Below are positions 9,267-18,310 of a stretch of 64,000 nucleotides of DNA, piece after piece. Origin of the DNA: Mycolicibacterium sp. BiH015 (lineage in GTDB: Bacteria > Actinomycetota > Actinomycetes > Mycobacteriales > Mycobacteriaceae); contig NZ_JAQGCZ010000005.1 in the NCBI RefSeq assembly GCF_027706845.1, positions 124,001-188,000 of the forward strand, read 5' to 3'. The notes below the pieces were generated by a model. The model was not told the DNA's origin, did not search any database, and was given only the letters and a program-made list of their open reading frames with translations. Numbering within the stretch: the first letter of the stretch is position 1; every line of letters begins with the position of its first letter. The translations under genes and the position numbers were made by a program.

Positions 9267-10264
9267 CCGTGCTTCCTCACCACTAGTCGCTGCACCAGCA
9301 CGAAGACCAAGAGCAAAGCGCCCGTCATGATCCGGGTCCAGTACGAGTCGAGGTTCTCCGCTGTCACGAATGTTTGTATCGTGCCCAGCACGAGAACGCC
9401 GATGACCGACCCCAGTACGAAGCCGACGCCACCGGAGAGCAGGACACCGCCGATCACAGCCGCCGCGATGGCGTCGAGCTCCATGCCGATGCCGTTGAGG
9501 CTGTAGCCCGACAGTTTCTGCACGGCCAACAGCAGGCCCGCGAGCGCGGCACAGAATCCGCTGATCGCATACACCGAGACCCGCGCCCGGGACGCGTCCA
9601 GCCCCATCAGCTGTGCCGACTGCCGGTTGCCACCGACGGCGTACACCGTGCGGCCGAATCGGGTCTGGTGCAGCACATAGACCGCGATGACCACCACCAC
9701 GGCCGCAATGACGACTGTCCAGCGGATGAACTTGTCCTCGTAGAGGTACACGTAGTTCAGCCCGATGACGCGCAGCACCGGATCGGTGATCGGCAGGGTG
9801 TCGACGCTGATGACGTAGCAGAGCCCGCGAGCCAGGAACATGCCCGCAAGCGTCACGATGAACGGCTGCACGTCGAAGTTCTCGATGATCAAGCCCATCA
9901 GCATCCCGAGGAACGGCCCGACCACCAGCACCGTGCCCACGGCCAGCGGCATCGGCCATCCGGCCTGCAGCGCGCTCGCGACGGTCACGGTGGACAGCGC
10001 CACCACGGATCCGACCGAAAGATCGATACCCCCGGTGAGGATGACGAAGGTCATGCCGACCGCCAGAACGATCAGATATGCGTTGTCCACCAACAGGTTC
10101 AGGAACACCTGTGCGGGACTGGCGAAGTCGTAGCGAGCCACGACAACCACGAACATCACGACGAACAGTGCCAGCGAGGCCAGCGGAGACAGATACCGTC
10201 CGGTGGCACGCCGTAGCAGGCTGCCGGCGACCGCCCGGGGCCGCACGTCGATTCCGATGCTCAC
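9263..10264 (-). CDS. Sugar ABC transporter permease, YjfF-like
   Basis: This 333-residue inner-membrane permease of the ribose/galactofuranose (CUT2) family probably pairs with the YtfT-like permease upstream. It has about nine to ten hydrophobic segments and the family motifs LTGGIDLSVGSVVAL and ELDAIAAAVIGGVLLSGG. The GTG at 10264 is chosen because GTGA overlaps the upstream stop and the protein then begins just before the first membrane helix; the open frame continues further upstream but only as a shadow of the neighbouring gene. In Escherichia coli YtfQ-YtfR-YtfT-YjfF imports galactofuranose, and this operon has the same four parts. Confidence 0.92.
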   Translation of the reverse strand: MSIGIDVRPRAVAGSLLRRATGRYLSPLASLALFVVMFVVVVARYDFASPAQVFLNLLVDNAYLIVLAVGMTFVILTGGIDLSVGSVVALSTVTVASALQAGWPMPLAVGTVLVVGPFLGMLMGLIIENFDVQPFIVTLAGMFLARGLCYVISVDTLPITDPVLRVIGLNYVYLYEDKFIRWTVVIAAVVVVIAVYVLHQTRFGRTVYAVGGNRQSAQLMGLDASRARVSVYAISGFCAALAGLLLAVQKLSGYSLNGIGMELDAIAAAVIGGVLLSGGVGFVLGSVIGVLVLGTIQTFVTAENLDSYWTRIMTGALLLVFVLVQRLVVRKHG

Positions 10265-11349
10265 TTCGCCGCCACCGCGGATCGCTCTGGCACGATCGCC
10301 GATCCGGCGGCGGCGCCCTTCTCGGCCGGGGATGTCGGCCCCTTGGTCCGCAAGGGTCGGCGACGGAAGAGGCCGGCGCGGAATTTGGGCGACTGCAGTA
10401 GGCACACAGCGATGACGACAAGGGCCTTGAACACCAGCGTCGTCTCCGGGGTGATGCCCGCGGTGTACACGGTCGTCGTGAGCGTCTGAATGATCAGCGC
10501 TCCCAGAATGGTTCCGGTGAGGCTGAATCGTCCACCGAGCAGCGAGGTCCCACCGATGACCACGGCGAGGATGGCGTCCATCTCGATCCACAGTCCGGCG
10601 TTGTTGGCGTCGGCGGCCGAGATGTTGGACGCGATCATCAGGCCGGCGATGCCGGCGCACAGGGCGCAGAAGACGTAGACCGCGAAGACGATGGACCGAT
10701 GCCGGACACCCGCGAGCCGGCTGGCCTCCGGGTTAACACCGACCGACTCCAGCAGCATGCCCAGTGCGGTGCGTCGGGTGAGCAGACCCACGAGCGCGAA
10801 CACCGAGAGGCTGACCAGTATCGCGACGGGCAAGCCGAATACGAAGCCGGCACCCAGCACTTTGAAGGGAGCACTGACTGTGGTGACGATCTGACCGTCT
10901 GTGATGAACAGGGCGATGCCCCGGCCGGCGGTCATGAGGACGAGGGTCGCGATGATCGGCTGGACCCCGAAGACCGAGACCAACATGCCGTTCCACAACC
11001 CGAGCCCGACGGCGACGCCGAGAGCGATGCCCATGGCGGTGATGACCGAGCCGACGCTCGCCGGGTCGGCCGACGCGGCGATGTGCGCGCACGCCAGCGC
11101 TCCGCTGACGGCGACCACCGCGCCGACGGAAAGGTCGATACCGCGCGAGGCGATGACCAGGGTCATTCCGAGGGCGACCAGCATGGTGGGCGCGCCGTTA
11201 CGGAGGATGTCGATGAGGCTGCCGAAGAGGTGGCCGTCCTGCACACGGATGCTCAGGAAGCTCGGTGTCAGAATGACATTCACGATCAGCAGCGCGATCA
11301 GGGCCAGGGTGGGCCACAGCAGCGGCGACGCGCTGCGCTTCTTGATCAT
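10261..11349 (-). CDS. Sugar ABC transporter permease, YtfT-like
   Basis: This is a 362-residue CUT2-family membrane permease. The start MIKKRSASPLLWP at 11349 overlaps the stop of the ATPase gene (ATGA). The signature ASRGIDLSVGAVVAVSG corresponds to the substrate-pathway loop of the family, and MDAILAVVIGGTSLLGGRFS is the second hallmark. The C terminus carries a 40-50 residue charged and Ala-rich tail past the last helix. It is probably a heterodimer partner of the YjfF-like permease that follows. Confidence 0.92.
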   Translation of the reverse strand: MIKKRSASPLLWPTLALIALLIVNVILTPSFLSIRVQDGHLFGSLIDILRNGAPTMLVALGMTLVIASRGIDLSVGAVVAVSGALACAHIAASADPASVGSVITAMGIALGVAVGLGLWNGMLVSVFGVQPIIATLVLMTAGRGIALFITDGQIVTTVSAPFKVLGAGFVFGLPVAILVSLSVFALVGLLTRRTALGMLLESVGVNPEASRLAGVRHRSIVFAVYVFCALCAGIAGLMIASNISAADANNAGLWIEMDAILAVVIGGTSLLGGRFSLTGTILGALIIQTLTTTVYTAGITPETTLVFKALVVIAVCLLQSPKFRAGLFRRRPLRTKGPTSPAEKGAAAGSAIVPERSAVAAK

Positions 11350-12872
11350 CGCTGCGCTCCGCCCGCGATGAGTGCGGTCAGCTCGCGGACGCCGCACTCC
11401 TTGCCGACGACGGCGATGCACTGCCCGTCGCGTAGCACCGCGATCCGGTCGCTGATCCGGGCGACCTCGTCGAGTTCGGCGGAAATGAAGACCACCCCCA
11501 TGCCGTCGACGGCGAGATCGGCGACCAGTTTCTGGATCTGCGCCTTGGCTCCCACGTCGATACCTCTGGTGGGTTCGTCGAGGATGAACAGCTGCGGCTC
11601 GGTGATCAACCAGCGTGCCAGCAGCACCTTCTGCTGGTTGCCGCCGCTGAGGTTCTTGACCAGTGCGCCGGGATTGCGCGGCCGGATGTCGAGGGCCTCC
11701 ATGTAGCGATCGACGAGGTCGTCCTTCACCCGGCTGGACAGCGGGCGGGCGAACCCTCGGCGCGCCTGCAGCGCGAGCACCAGGTTGTCGCGGACGGTGA
11801 GCTCGCCGATGATGCCTTCGCCCTTGCGATCCTCCGACGAGAAGGCGATGCCGTTGGCGATCGCCGCGCGCGGTGAGCGCAGGGTGACCGCTTTGCCATT
11901 CATGGTGATCCGTCCACTGCTGGCACGGTCGGCGCCGAAGAGCAGGCGGGCCAATTCCGTTCGGCCCGAACCCAGCAGCCCCGCCAGGCCCACCACCTCT
12001 GCGTGGTGGACGTCGAGATCGAGCGGCTGCACGGCGGGTGCGCGACCCAGGTCCCGAACACTGATCACCGGTTCGCCGCCGTCGGTGTCGCGTTCGGCGG
12101 CGCGGTCCTCCAACGCGTCGCCGATTTCTTCGAGAAGGTCCAGTTCGTGACCCAGCATCGCCGCGACCAGCTTCACCCGGTCCAGGGTTGCGGTGCGGTA
12201 CTCCCCCACGAGACGGCCGTTGCGCAGCACCGTCATTCGGTCCGAGATCGCGTACACCTGGTCGAGGAAGTGGGAGACGAACAGAATCGCGGCACCGCCG
12301 TCGCGCAACCGGCGCATCACCCGGAAGAGTTCGGCGACTTCATCCGCATCGAGACTGGAGGTCGGCTCGTCGAGGATGAGTACCTTGGCCGACACCGCTG
12401 TCGCCCGTGCGATGGCGACCAGTTGCTGTAGGGCGATGGGATGCTCACCGAGTGTCGAGGTCGGCTCGATGCTCACGTCGAGTTGGCCGAGAAGTTCGGC
12501 GGCGCGGCGGTTCATCGCACGATAGTCGATACGACCCAGTCGACGGGGTTCACGACCGAGCAGAATATTCTCTGCCACAGTGAGATTCGTGCAGAGGTTG
12601 ACCTCCTGGTACACCGTGCTGATGCCCGCATCCTGCGCTTGACGCGGTCCGCTGAACCGCTGCTCCACCCCGCCGACCGCGATGGATCCCGAATCGATGT
12701 CGTACACCCCGGTCAGCGCCTTGATCAGCGTCGACTTTCCGGCGCCGTTCTCGCCCATCAGGGCGTGAATCTCGCCGGGGAGCAGCCGGAAGTCGACGGA
12801 GTCGAGTGCCTTGACCCCGGGGAAATCGATGGAGACGTCCCGCATCTCCACCACGGGCGGTGGTGCAGTCAT
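11346..12872 (-). CDS. Sugar ABC transporter ATPase, YtfR-like (two ABC domains)
   Basis: This 508-residue cytoplasmic ATPase powers the importer. It has two ABC cassettes, as is usual for CUT2 transporters. The first has a full Walker [10 protein letters not shown] (about residues 40-48) and Walker B LILDEPTSSLD, but a degenerate signature (ALQQLVAIARA). The second has a degenerate Walker A (GLLGSGRTELA) but a full signature [14 protein letters not shown] and [16 protein letters not shown]. This asymmetry is normal for the family. It starts 25 bases after the binding-protein stop. Confidence 0.94.
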   Translation of the reverse strand: MTAPPPVVEMRDVSIDFPGVKALDSVDFRLLPGEIHALMGENGAGKSTLIKALTGVYDIDSGSIAVGGVEQRFSGPRQAQDAGISTVYQEVNLCTNLTVAENILLGREPRRLGRIDYRAMNRRAAELLGQLDVSIEPTSTLGEHPIALQQLVAIARATAVSAKVLILDEPTSSLDADEVAELFRVMRRLRDGGAAILFVSHFLDQVYAISDRMTVLRNGRLVGEYRTATLDRVKLVAAMLGHELDLLEEIGDALEDRAAERDTDGGEPVISVRDLGRAPAVQPLDLDVHHAEVVGLAGLLGSGRTELARLLFGADRASSGRITMNGKAVTLRSPRAAIANGIAFSSEDRKGEGIIGELTVRDNLVLALQARRGFARPLSSRVKDDLVDRYMEALDIRPRNPGALVKNLSGGNQQKVLLARWLITEPQLFILDEPTRGIDVGAKAQIQKLVADLAVDGMGVVFISAELDEVARISDRIAVLRDGQCIAVVGKECGVRELTALIAGGAQR

Positions 12873-12897
12873 CGTGGGATCCCTCGCCGACCCGTGC

Positions 12898-13887
12898 TCA
12901 GTACTTGCGCTCGGGAAGTGCGGCGGCAGCCTGCGCCTGGTCGAAAGTCTGGTCTTCGGTGACGATGCGGGCGGGCACGGTCTCGCCGGCGACGACCTTC
13001 TTCGCGATGTCCATCAACTGCGGGCCGAGCAACGGGTTGCACTCGACAAGGAAGTTGAACTTGCCGTCGGCGGTGGCCTGCATGCCGTCCCGTGTGGCGT
13101 CGATGGCGACGATCTTGATATCTACCCCGGGTTTCTTGCCCGCCGCTTCGATCGCCTCGACCGCGCCGAGACCCATGTCGTCGTTCTGCGCGAAGACGAC
13201 GTCGATGTCGGGATGCGCTTTCAGGAAGGCCTCCATCACCTGCTTGCCACCGGATCGCGTGAAATCACCTGTCTGCGAGGCGATCACCCTCAGGTTCGGG
13301 TTCACGGCGATGGCTTCGGCGAACCCACTGGTGCGTTCCAGTGCGGGATCGGAGCCGGTGGTGCCCTCCAGCTGCACGATGTTCACCGGGCCGGGGGCGG
13401 CGGCGAACTCCTTGGCGACCCAATCGCCGGCCCACTGGCCCTCCTGTACGAAATCCGCCCCGATGAAGGTCTTGTAGACATCGGGTTCCGTCGTGTCGAC
13501 CGCACGGTCGGTGAGGATGACCGGGATTCCGGCGTTCTTGGCCTCCAGAAGCACCGCGTCCCAACCGGTACGTACCACCGGACTGAAAGCGATGACGTCG
13601 ACGCGCTGCTGAATGAACGAGCGGATCGCGGAGATCTGATTCTCCTGTTCACCGTTGGCGTCGGAGAACTTCAAATCGACGCCTGCCTCCTTGGCGGCCT
13701 CCTGGATGGACGTCGTGTTCGCGGTCCGCCACCCGCTTTCCGCGCCCACCTGGGAGAAGCCCATCGTGATCTGTCCGCCGTCGGCCCCACCTCCGCCGGA
13801 CTGGCCGGCCGGGGCCGGTCCGCTCCCACAGGCGGTGAGGACACCTGCCGTCGCGATGCCCAGCATCGCAATCAGAAATTTGTTCAC
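12898..13887 (-). CDS. Sugar-binding lipoprotein, YtfQ-like (galactofuranose type)
   Basis: This 329-residue periplasmic/envelope sugar-binding lipoprotein is the first gene of the minus-strand operon. The GTG start at 13887 has AAAGGAG 6 bases upstream. The signal peptide ends in the lipobox LTAC (AGVLTACGSG), giving a lipid-anchored protein. The mature part closely follows what I recall of E. coli YtfQ: MGFSQVGAESGWRTAN, FSPVVRTGWDAVL, TDRAVDTTEPDVY, SQTGDFTRSGGKQVME and FAQNDDMGLGA. Escherichia coli YtfQ binds galactofuranose. Binding of arabinofuranose instead is possible given the ara genes downstream. Confidence 0.92.
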   Translation of the reverse strand: MNKFLIAMLGIATAGVLTACGSGPAPAGQSGGGGADGGQITMGFSQVGAESGWRTANTTSIQEAAKEAGVDLKFSDANGEQENQISAIRSFIQQRVDVIAFSPVVRTGWDAVLLEAKNAGIPVILTDRAVDTTEPDVYKTFIGADFVQEGQWAGDWVAKEFAAAPGPVNIVQLEGTTGSDPALERTSGFAEAIAVNPNLRVIASQTGDFTRSGGKQVMEAFLKAHPDIDVVFAQNDDMGLGAVEAIEAAGKKPGVDIKIVAIDATRDGMQATADGKFNFLVECNPLLGPQLMDIAKKVVAGETVPARIVTEDQTFDQAQAAAALPERKY

Positions 13888-13995
13888 GACTGCTCCTTTG
13901 ATGTCCGCGTTCGTCGAGGTCATGCCCGGTCCGGGCCGGATCGTCAGGGAATTTGAGTGACGCAGCCGCGATGTGATCTGCGCTACACCTCAGGG

Positions 13996-14025
13996 ATGTT
14001 AACGCTCACATTTGCGGGCTGTCAA
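13996..14025 (-). promoter_or_regulatory. Promoter for the ytfQ-to-adh operon
   Basis: Read on the minus strand, TTGACA (14025-14020) is followed after 18 bases by TAACAT (14001-13996), a good sigma-A-type promoter. Operator copy 1 (13997-14010) covers the -10 element and copy 2 (14031-14044) sits just upstream of the -35, which fits repression by the LacI protein. The 5' leader would be about 100 bases. Confidence 0.6.
13997..14010. promoter_or_regulatory. LacI-type operator, copy 1
   Basis: The box reads TGTTAACGCTCACA, an imperfect palindrome of the LacI/GalR type with a central CG step. It overlaps the -10 of the minus-strand promoter. It differs by one base from copies 2 and 3, which are identical to each other. 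Confidence 0.75.
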
Positions 14026-14030
14026 ACATT

Positions 14031-14044
14031 TGTTAGCGCTCACA
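14031..14044. promoter_or_regulatory. LacI-type operator, copy 2
   Basis: The box reads TGTTAGCGCTCACA; its core AGCGCT is palindromic. It lies between the two divergent promoters, 34 bases from copy 1, about three helical turns. Confidence 0.78.
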
Positions 14045-14062
14045 TTTGACCCGGCGCACCTC

Positions 14063-14092
14063 TTGACAAAGGCGTGACCGCCGTCACAGGAT
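14063..14092 (+). promoter_or_regulatory. Promoter for the chvE-like/gal operon
   Basis: TTGACA at 14063-14068 is followed after 18 bases by CAGGAT at 14087-14092, a weak -10. Operator copy 3 begins 6 bases after it, over the expected transcription start, the usual place for a roadblock-type LacI operator. Confidence 0.5.
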
Positions 14093-14097
14093 TCGGA

Positions 14098-14111
14098 TGT
14101 TAGCGCTCACA
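14098..14111. promoter_or_regulatory. LacI-type operator, copy 3
   Basis: The box reads TGTTAGCGCTCACA, identical to copy 2 and in the same orientation. It lies over the predicted transcription start of the plus-strand operon, 67 bases from copy 2. Confidence 0.78.
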
Positions 14112-14165
14112 TGCTGGGGCCGCTCCCCGTGACCGCAACCCGAAACTGAGACATCGGAGGACTTC

Positions 14166-15269
14166 ATGCGCAAGAACTTTGTTCGAATCGTGGGCGCGCT
14201 CGCCATAGCCGCCGCCCTCGCCAGCGCGGGCTGCGGTCGGTCGACCTCACCCGAGGGCGGCGGCGCCCGCTCCGGCGACCGCACGGGCACGGTGGGCATC
14301 GCGATGCCCACGAAGTCCTCGGAGCGGTGGGTCGCCGACGGGGACAACATGGCCGAGCAGTTTCAGGCTCTGGGCTACGACACCGACCTGCAGTACGGCG
14401 ACGACGTCGTCCAGAACCAGGTGTCGCAGATCGAGAACATGATCACCAAGGGCGTCAAGGTGCTCGTCGTCGCACCCATCGACGGATCCTCGCTGACCGA
14501 CATCCTGCAGCGGGCAGCCGACGCCGACATCCCCGTGGTCAGCTACGACCGGTTGATCCGCGGGTCGGAGAATGTGGACTACTACGCGACGTTCGACAAT
14601 TTCAAAGTCGGTGTCCTGCAGGCCACCTACATCGTCGACAAGCTCGGCGTCGCACAGGGCAAGGGCCCCTTCAACATCGAGTTGTTCGCGGGTTCGCCCG
14701 ACGACAACAACGCGACGTTCTTCTTCGACGGCGCGATGAGCGTCCTACAGCCCCACATCGACAGCGGCAAGCTGGTGGTCAAGAGCGGGCAGACGTCGTT
14801 CGACCAGGTCGCGACGCTTCGGTGGGACGGCGGGCTGGCGCAGTCCCGGATGGACAACCTGCTCAGCCGCAGTTACACCAGCGGGCGCGTGGATGCCGTC
14901 CTGTCCCCGTACGACGGCATGTCGGTCGGCATCATCTCCGCGCTGAAGAGCGCCGGTTACGGCACTCCCGCCAACCCACTGCCGATCGTCACCGGCCAGG
15001 ACGCCGAACTGGCGTCGGTGAAGTCGATCATCGCCGGTGAGCAGACCCAGACCGTGTTCAAGGACACCCGGGAGTTGGCGAAAGCCGCTGTCCAGATGGC
15101 GGATTCACTGCTCACCGGCGGAACCCCGGAGACGAACGACACCACGACCTACGACAACGGCGTCAAGGTGGTGCCGGCCTTCCTCCTCGAACCGGTCAGT
15201 GTCGACAAATCCAACTACGAGAAGGTGCTCGTCGAATCCGGGTACTACACCCAGGCGCAGCTGGCGTGA
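14166..15269 (+). CDS. Sugar-binding lipoprotein, ChvE-like
   Basis: This 367-residue envelope sugar-binding protein is first in the plus-strand operon. Its start has a GGAGG-like site about 8 bases upstream. The N terminus is a signal peptide with a lipobox-like ASAGC, so it is probably lipid-anchored. It looks like ChvE and the multiple-monosaccharide binding proteins: [71 protein letters not shown] and [13 protein letters not shown]. ChvE proteins bind several sugars, including glucose, galactose and arabinose. It overlaps the ATPase gene by GTGA. Confidence 0.93.
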   Translation: MRKNFVRIVGALAIAAALASAGCGRSTSPEGGGARSGDRTGTVGIAMPTKSSERWVADGDNMAEQFQALGYDTDLQYGDDVVQNQVSQIENMITKGVKVLVVAPIDGSSLTDILQRAADADIPVVSYDRLIRGSENVDYYATFDNFKVGVLQATYIVDKLGVAQGKGPFNIELFAGSPDDNNATFFFDGAMSVLQPHIDSGKLVVKSGQTSFDQVATLRWDGGLAQSRMDNLLSRSYTSGRVDAVLSPYDGMSVGIISALKSAGYGTPANPLPIVTGQDAELASVKSIIAGEQTQTVFKDTRELAKAAVQMADSLLTGGTPETNDTTTYDNGVKVVPAFLLEPVSVDKSNYEKVLVESGYYTQAQLA

Positions 15270-16810
15270 GCGGACCCGATACGGCGGCGCTGTTGGAGAT
15301 GCGCGGCATCACCAAGCGCTTCGGCAACGTCACTGCACTGCGAGAGGTCACTCTCACGGTGCGTCGCGGTGAGATCCACGCGATCTGCGGGGAGAACGGC
15401 GCAGGAAAATCCACCCTGATGAAGGTGCTCAGCGGGATCTATCCGCACGGTAGTTACGACGGTGAGATCGTCTTCGACGGTCGCCCTGGCGATTTCAAGG
15501 ACATACGTTCCAGCGAGGACCGCGGCATCGCCATCATCCATCAGGAACTTGCCCTGGTGCCCGTCCTGTCGATCGCCGAGAACATCTTCCTCGGCAACGA
15601 GCACGCCCGAGGCGGGGTGATCAACTGGCACGAGACCATCACCCACGCACAGCACCTGCTGGACCGCGTCGGGCTGAAGGAGAACCCGAACACCCGTATC
15701 TCCGACATCGGCGTCGGCAAACAGCAGCTCGTCGAAATCGCCAAGGCGCTGTCGAAGAAGGTCAAACTGCTCATCCTCGACGAGCCGACCGCAGCTCTCA
15801 ACGACGAGGACAGCAGGCATCTGCTGGACCTGATCCTCGGCCTCCGGGAGCAGGGACTTACCTGCATCATCATCTCGCACAAGCTGAACGAGGTGATGCG
15901 AGTCGCCGATTCGGTGACGATCCTGCGAGACGGTCAGACGATCGAAACCCGTTCCGTCGACCGGGAACTCACCGAAGAGCACATCGTCCGCGGGATGGTG
16001 GGTCGCGACATGACGGACCGCTTCCCCGACCGGCAGGCCCACGCTATCGGTGAGGTCGCACTGGCCATCGAAAACTGGACGGTGTTCCACCCGGTCGATC
16101 AACAGCGCAAGGTCGTCGACGACGTATCGCTGTCCGTGCGCCGCGGAGAGGTCGTCGGGCTGGCCGGCTTGATGGGCGCCGGACGCACCGAGCTGGCGAT
16201 GAGCGTGTTCGGACGTAGCTACGGGAAGAAAGCCGGCGGCACGGTCTTCAAAGACGGCCGACAGATCAGCACGCGTACGGTGCCGGAGGCCATCGCTCAC
16301 GGCATCGCGTACGCCACCGAAGACCGCAAGCACTTCGGGCTCAATCTGATGGACGACATCGCCCGCAGCGTCACCTTGGCGTCGCTGCCGAAGGTGAGCA
16401 GACTGTCGGTGATCAACGAGCACGACGAGACCGTGGTCGCGGAGGGCTTCCGCAAGGACATGCGCATCAAGGCCCCGTCGGTGCGGGCGACGACCGGCAA
16501 CCTCTCGGGCGGCAACCAGCAGAAGGTCGTGCTGAGCAAGTGGATCTTCGCCGATCCCGACGTTCTGATCCTGGACGAGCCGACCCGCGGCATCGACGTC
16601 GGTGCCAAGTACGAGATCTACCAGATCATCAATTCCCTTGCCGCTGCGGGCAAGGCCGTGATCGTCATCTCCTCCGAACTGCCCGAGCTGATCGGCCTGT
16701 GCGATCGCATCTACACCCTCAACGAGGGACGCCTCACCGGCGAGGTGGCCCGCCGGGACGCGTCGCAGGAGACCCTGATGCACTACATGATGAAGGGACG
16801 TACGACATGA
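15266..16810 (+). CDS. mmsA: Multiple-monosaccharide ABC transporter ATPase (MmsA/GguA-like)
   Basis: This 514-residue ATPase has two ABC domains. Domain 1 has GENGAGKST and [13 protein letters not shown], with [15 protein letters not shown] in place of a standard signature. Domain 2 has [25 protein letters not shown] and [19 protein letters not shown]. The GTG start lies inside the stop of the binding-protein gene (GTGA at 15266-15269), and its own stop overlaps the permease start (ATGA). It resembles GguA, which works with ChvE and GguB. Confidence 0.94.
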   Translation: MSGPDTAALLEMRGITKRFGNVTALREVTLTVRRGEIHAICGENGAGKSTLMKVLSGIYPHGSYDGEIVFDGRPGDFKDIRSSEDRGIAIIHQELALVPVLSIAENIFLGNEHARGGVINWHETITHAQHLLDRVGLKENPNTRISDIGVGKQQLVEIAKALSKKVKLLILDEPTAALNDEDSRHLLDLILGLREQGLTCIIISHKLNEVMRVADSVTILRDGQTIETRSVDRELTEEHIVRGMVGRDMTDRFPDRQAHAIGEVALAIENWTVFHPVDQQRKVVDDVSLSVRRGEVVGLAGLMGAGRTELAMSVFGRSYGKKAGGTVFKDGRQISTRTVPEAIAHGIAYATEDRKHFGLNLMDDIARSVTLASLPKVSRLSVINEHDETVVAEGFRKDMRIKAPSVRATTGNLSGGNQQKVVLSKWIFADPDVLILDEPTRGIDVGAKYEIYQIINSLAAAGKAVIVISSELPELIGLCDRIYTLNEGRLTGEVARRDASQETLMHYMMKGRTT

Positions 16811-18042
16811 CCACCACCCCCATGGTGGACGCGACTCCGAGCGCTCCGGGCGCACCGCCCCCGTCGGAGGGTCTCGCCGAGCGGCTGAGATCCATGCTGC
16901 GCGGCAATGTCCGACAGTACGGGATGGTCGTCGCACTGGCTGCGATCGTGATCCTGTTCCAGATCTGGACCAGTGGCATTCTGCTCAAGCCGCTCAACGT
17001 GACGAACATCGTCCAGCAGAACGGCTACATCCTGATCCTCGCGATCGGGATGGTCATGGTCATCATCTCGGGCCACATCGACCTGTCCGTCGGATCGATC
17101 GCCGGGTTCGTCGGTGCGATGTCGGCAGTCCTGATGATCCAGAACGCCATGCCGTGGCCCCTGGCCGTCGGACTCTGCCTGCTGATGGGAGCGGTGATCG
17201 GTGCCTGGCAGGGCTTTTGGATCGCCTACGTCGGAATCCCGTCGTTCATCGTGACGCTGGCGGGCATGCTGGTCTTCCGCGGCGCGACGCAGTACCTGCT
17301 GGAGGGTCAGTCCATTGCGCCGTTCCCCCGCAGTTTCACTCAGGTGAGTAGTGGATTCCTGCCGGAGCTGGGCGGCAACAGCCTCTACCACTGGCCCACG
17401 GTGATCCTCGGGTTACTCGTCATGGTGGGCGCGGTGTGGCAGCAGGTACGGCAGCGACGCACCCAGTCGCGCTACGGATTCGAGGTGGCGCCGCTGGGCT
17501 GGTTCGTGTTCAAGTGCGCGGCGATCGTCGCCGCGCTGGCCGCTTTCACGCTGCTGCTCGCAAGCTATCGTGGCGTCCCTGTCGTCGGCATCATCCTGGC
17601 CGTCGCCTTCGTGATCTATGCATTCATCATGCGCGGCACCGTGGTCGGGCGTCAGGTGTACGCCGTTGGTGGCAACGAGGCCGCGGCCCGGCTGTCCGGC
17701 GTCAAGACCAAGCGCACGACGTTCCTGGTGTTCGTCAACATGGGCCTGTTGTCGGCACTGGCCGGTCTGCTCTTCGCGGCGCGGCTGAACTCCGCGACAC
17801 CGCAGGCCGGAATCGGCATGGAACTGGAGGCCATCGCCGCGGCGTTCATCGGGGGCGCATCGGCCACGGGTGGCGTGGGAACGGTATTGGGCGCCATCAT
17901 CGGCGGTTTCGTCCTCGGCGTACTGAACAACGGGATGTCGTTGATCGGTATCGGCAGCGATGTGCAGCAGGTGATCAAGGGCCTCGTGCTGCTGGCCGCG
18001 GTCGGCTTCGACATCTACAACAAGAAGAAGGGCGGGTCCTGA
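16807..18042 (+). CDS. mmsB: Multiple-monosaccharide ABC transporter permease (MmsB/GguB-like)
   Basis: This is a 411-residue membrane permease, longer than CUT2 permeases of about 330 residues because of an extra loop and helices around residues 195-280, as in GguB. Motifs are [36 protein letters not shown] and [20 protein letters not shown]. Start ATG at 16807 overlaps the mmsA stop. About ten to eleven transmembrane segments are visible. A single permease gene implies a homodimer. Confidence 0.93.
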   Translation: MTTTPMVDATPSAPGAPPPSEGLAERLRSMLRGNVRQYGMVVALAAIVILFQIWTSGILLKPLNVTNIVQQNGYILILAIGMVMVIISGHIDLSVGSIAGFVGAMSAVLMIQNAMPWPLAVGLCLLMGAVIGAWQGFWIAYVGIPSFIVTLAGMLVFRGATQYLLEGQSIAPFPRSFTQVSSGFLPELGGNSLYHWPTVILGLLVMVGAVWQQVRQRRTQSRYGFEVAPLGWFVFKCAAIVAALAAFTLLLASYRGVPVVGIILAVAFVIYAFIMRGTVVGRQVYAVGGNEAAARLSGVKTKRTTFLVFVNMGLLSALAGLLFAARLNSATPQAGIGMELEAIAAAFIGGASATGGVGTVLGAIIGGFVLGVLNNGMSLIGIGSDVQQVIKGLVLLAAVGFDIYNKKKGGS

Positions 18043-18043
18043 C

Positions 18044-18310
18044 GTGTCCGGTTCCGAGATCCCCGATCGCTTCACACACGATATCGTCACGTTCATGCGC
18101 AGCTGGGCTCCGTACGGTGGGCCGCCCGCCGACGAGGTGCTGCCGGAGTTCGGATTGACCCGGGACCAGTTGATAGAGCGCTACCACCAGATCCTCGCCC
18201 GCCGTGCAGCCGAGGCCGAGCAGGCACGCTTGCAGCCCTGGTTGGCATTGCGCCGCAACGCTTCCCGTGGAGATGCGGCAGCGCCGCCCCCCTCGACGAC
18301 CAACCAGTGA
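18044..18310 (+). CDS. Small DUF3263-like helical protein
   Basis: This 88-residue protein is wedged between the sugar permease (1 base after its stop) and galT (GTGA overlap), so it is almost certainly translated. Its core DIVTFMRSWAPYGGPPADEV, followed by FGLTRDQLIERYHQIL, has the pattern of actinobacterial DUF3263 proteins (FERxWWxYAG...FGMSxTRYYQVLN). These are small, probably helix-turn-helix-like proteins of unknown function. The tail is Ala/Pro-rich. No catalytic residues are evident. It may regulate or stabilise something in the galactose pathway, but nothing in the sequence proves that. Confidence 0.75.
   Translation: MSGSEIPDRFTHDIVTFMRSWAPYGGPPADEVLPEFGLTRDQLIERYHQILARRAAEAEQARLQPWLALRRNASRGDAAAPPPSTTNQ

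Noticed and set aside
15245..16936. Long minus-strand frame antisense to the sugar ABC ATPase (563 codons)
   Set aside because: It lacks any family motif and mirrors a strongly coding plus-strand gene; such long antisense frames are common in GC-rich DNA.
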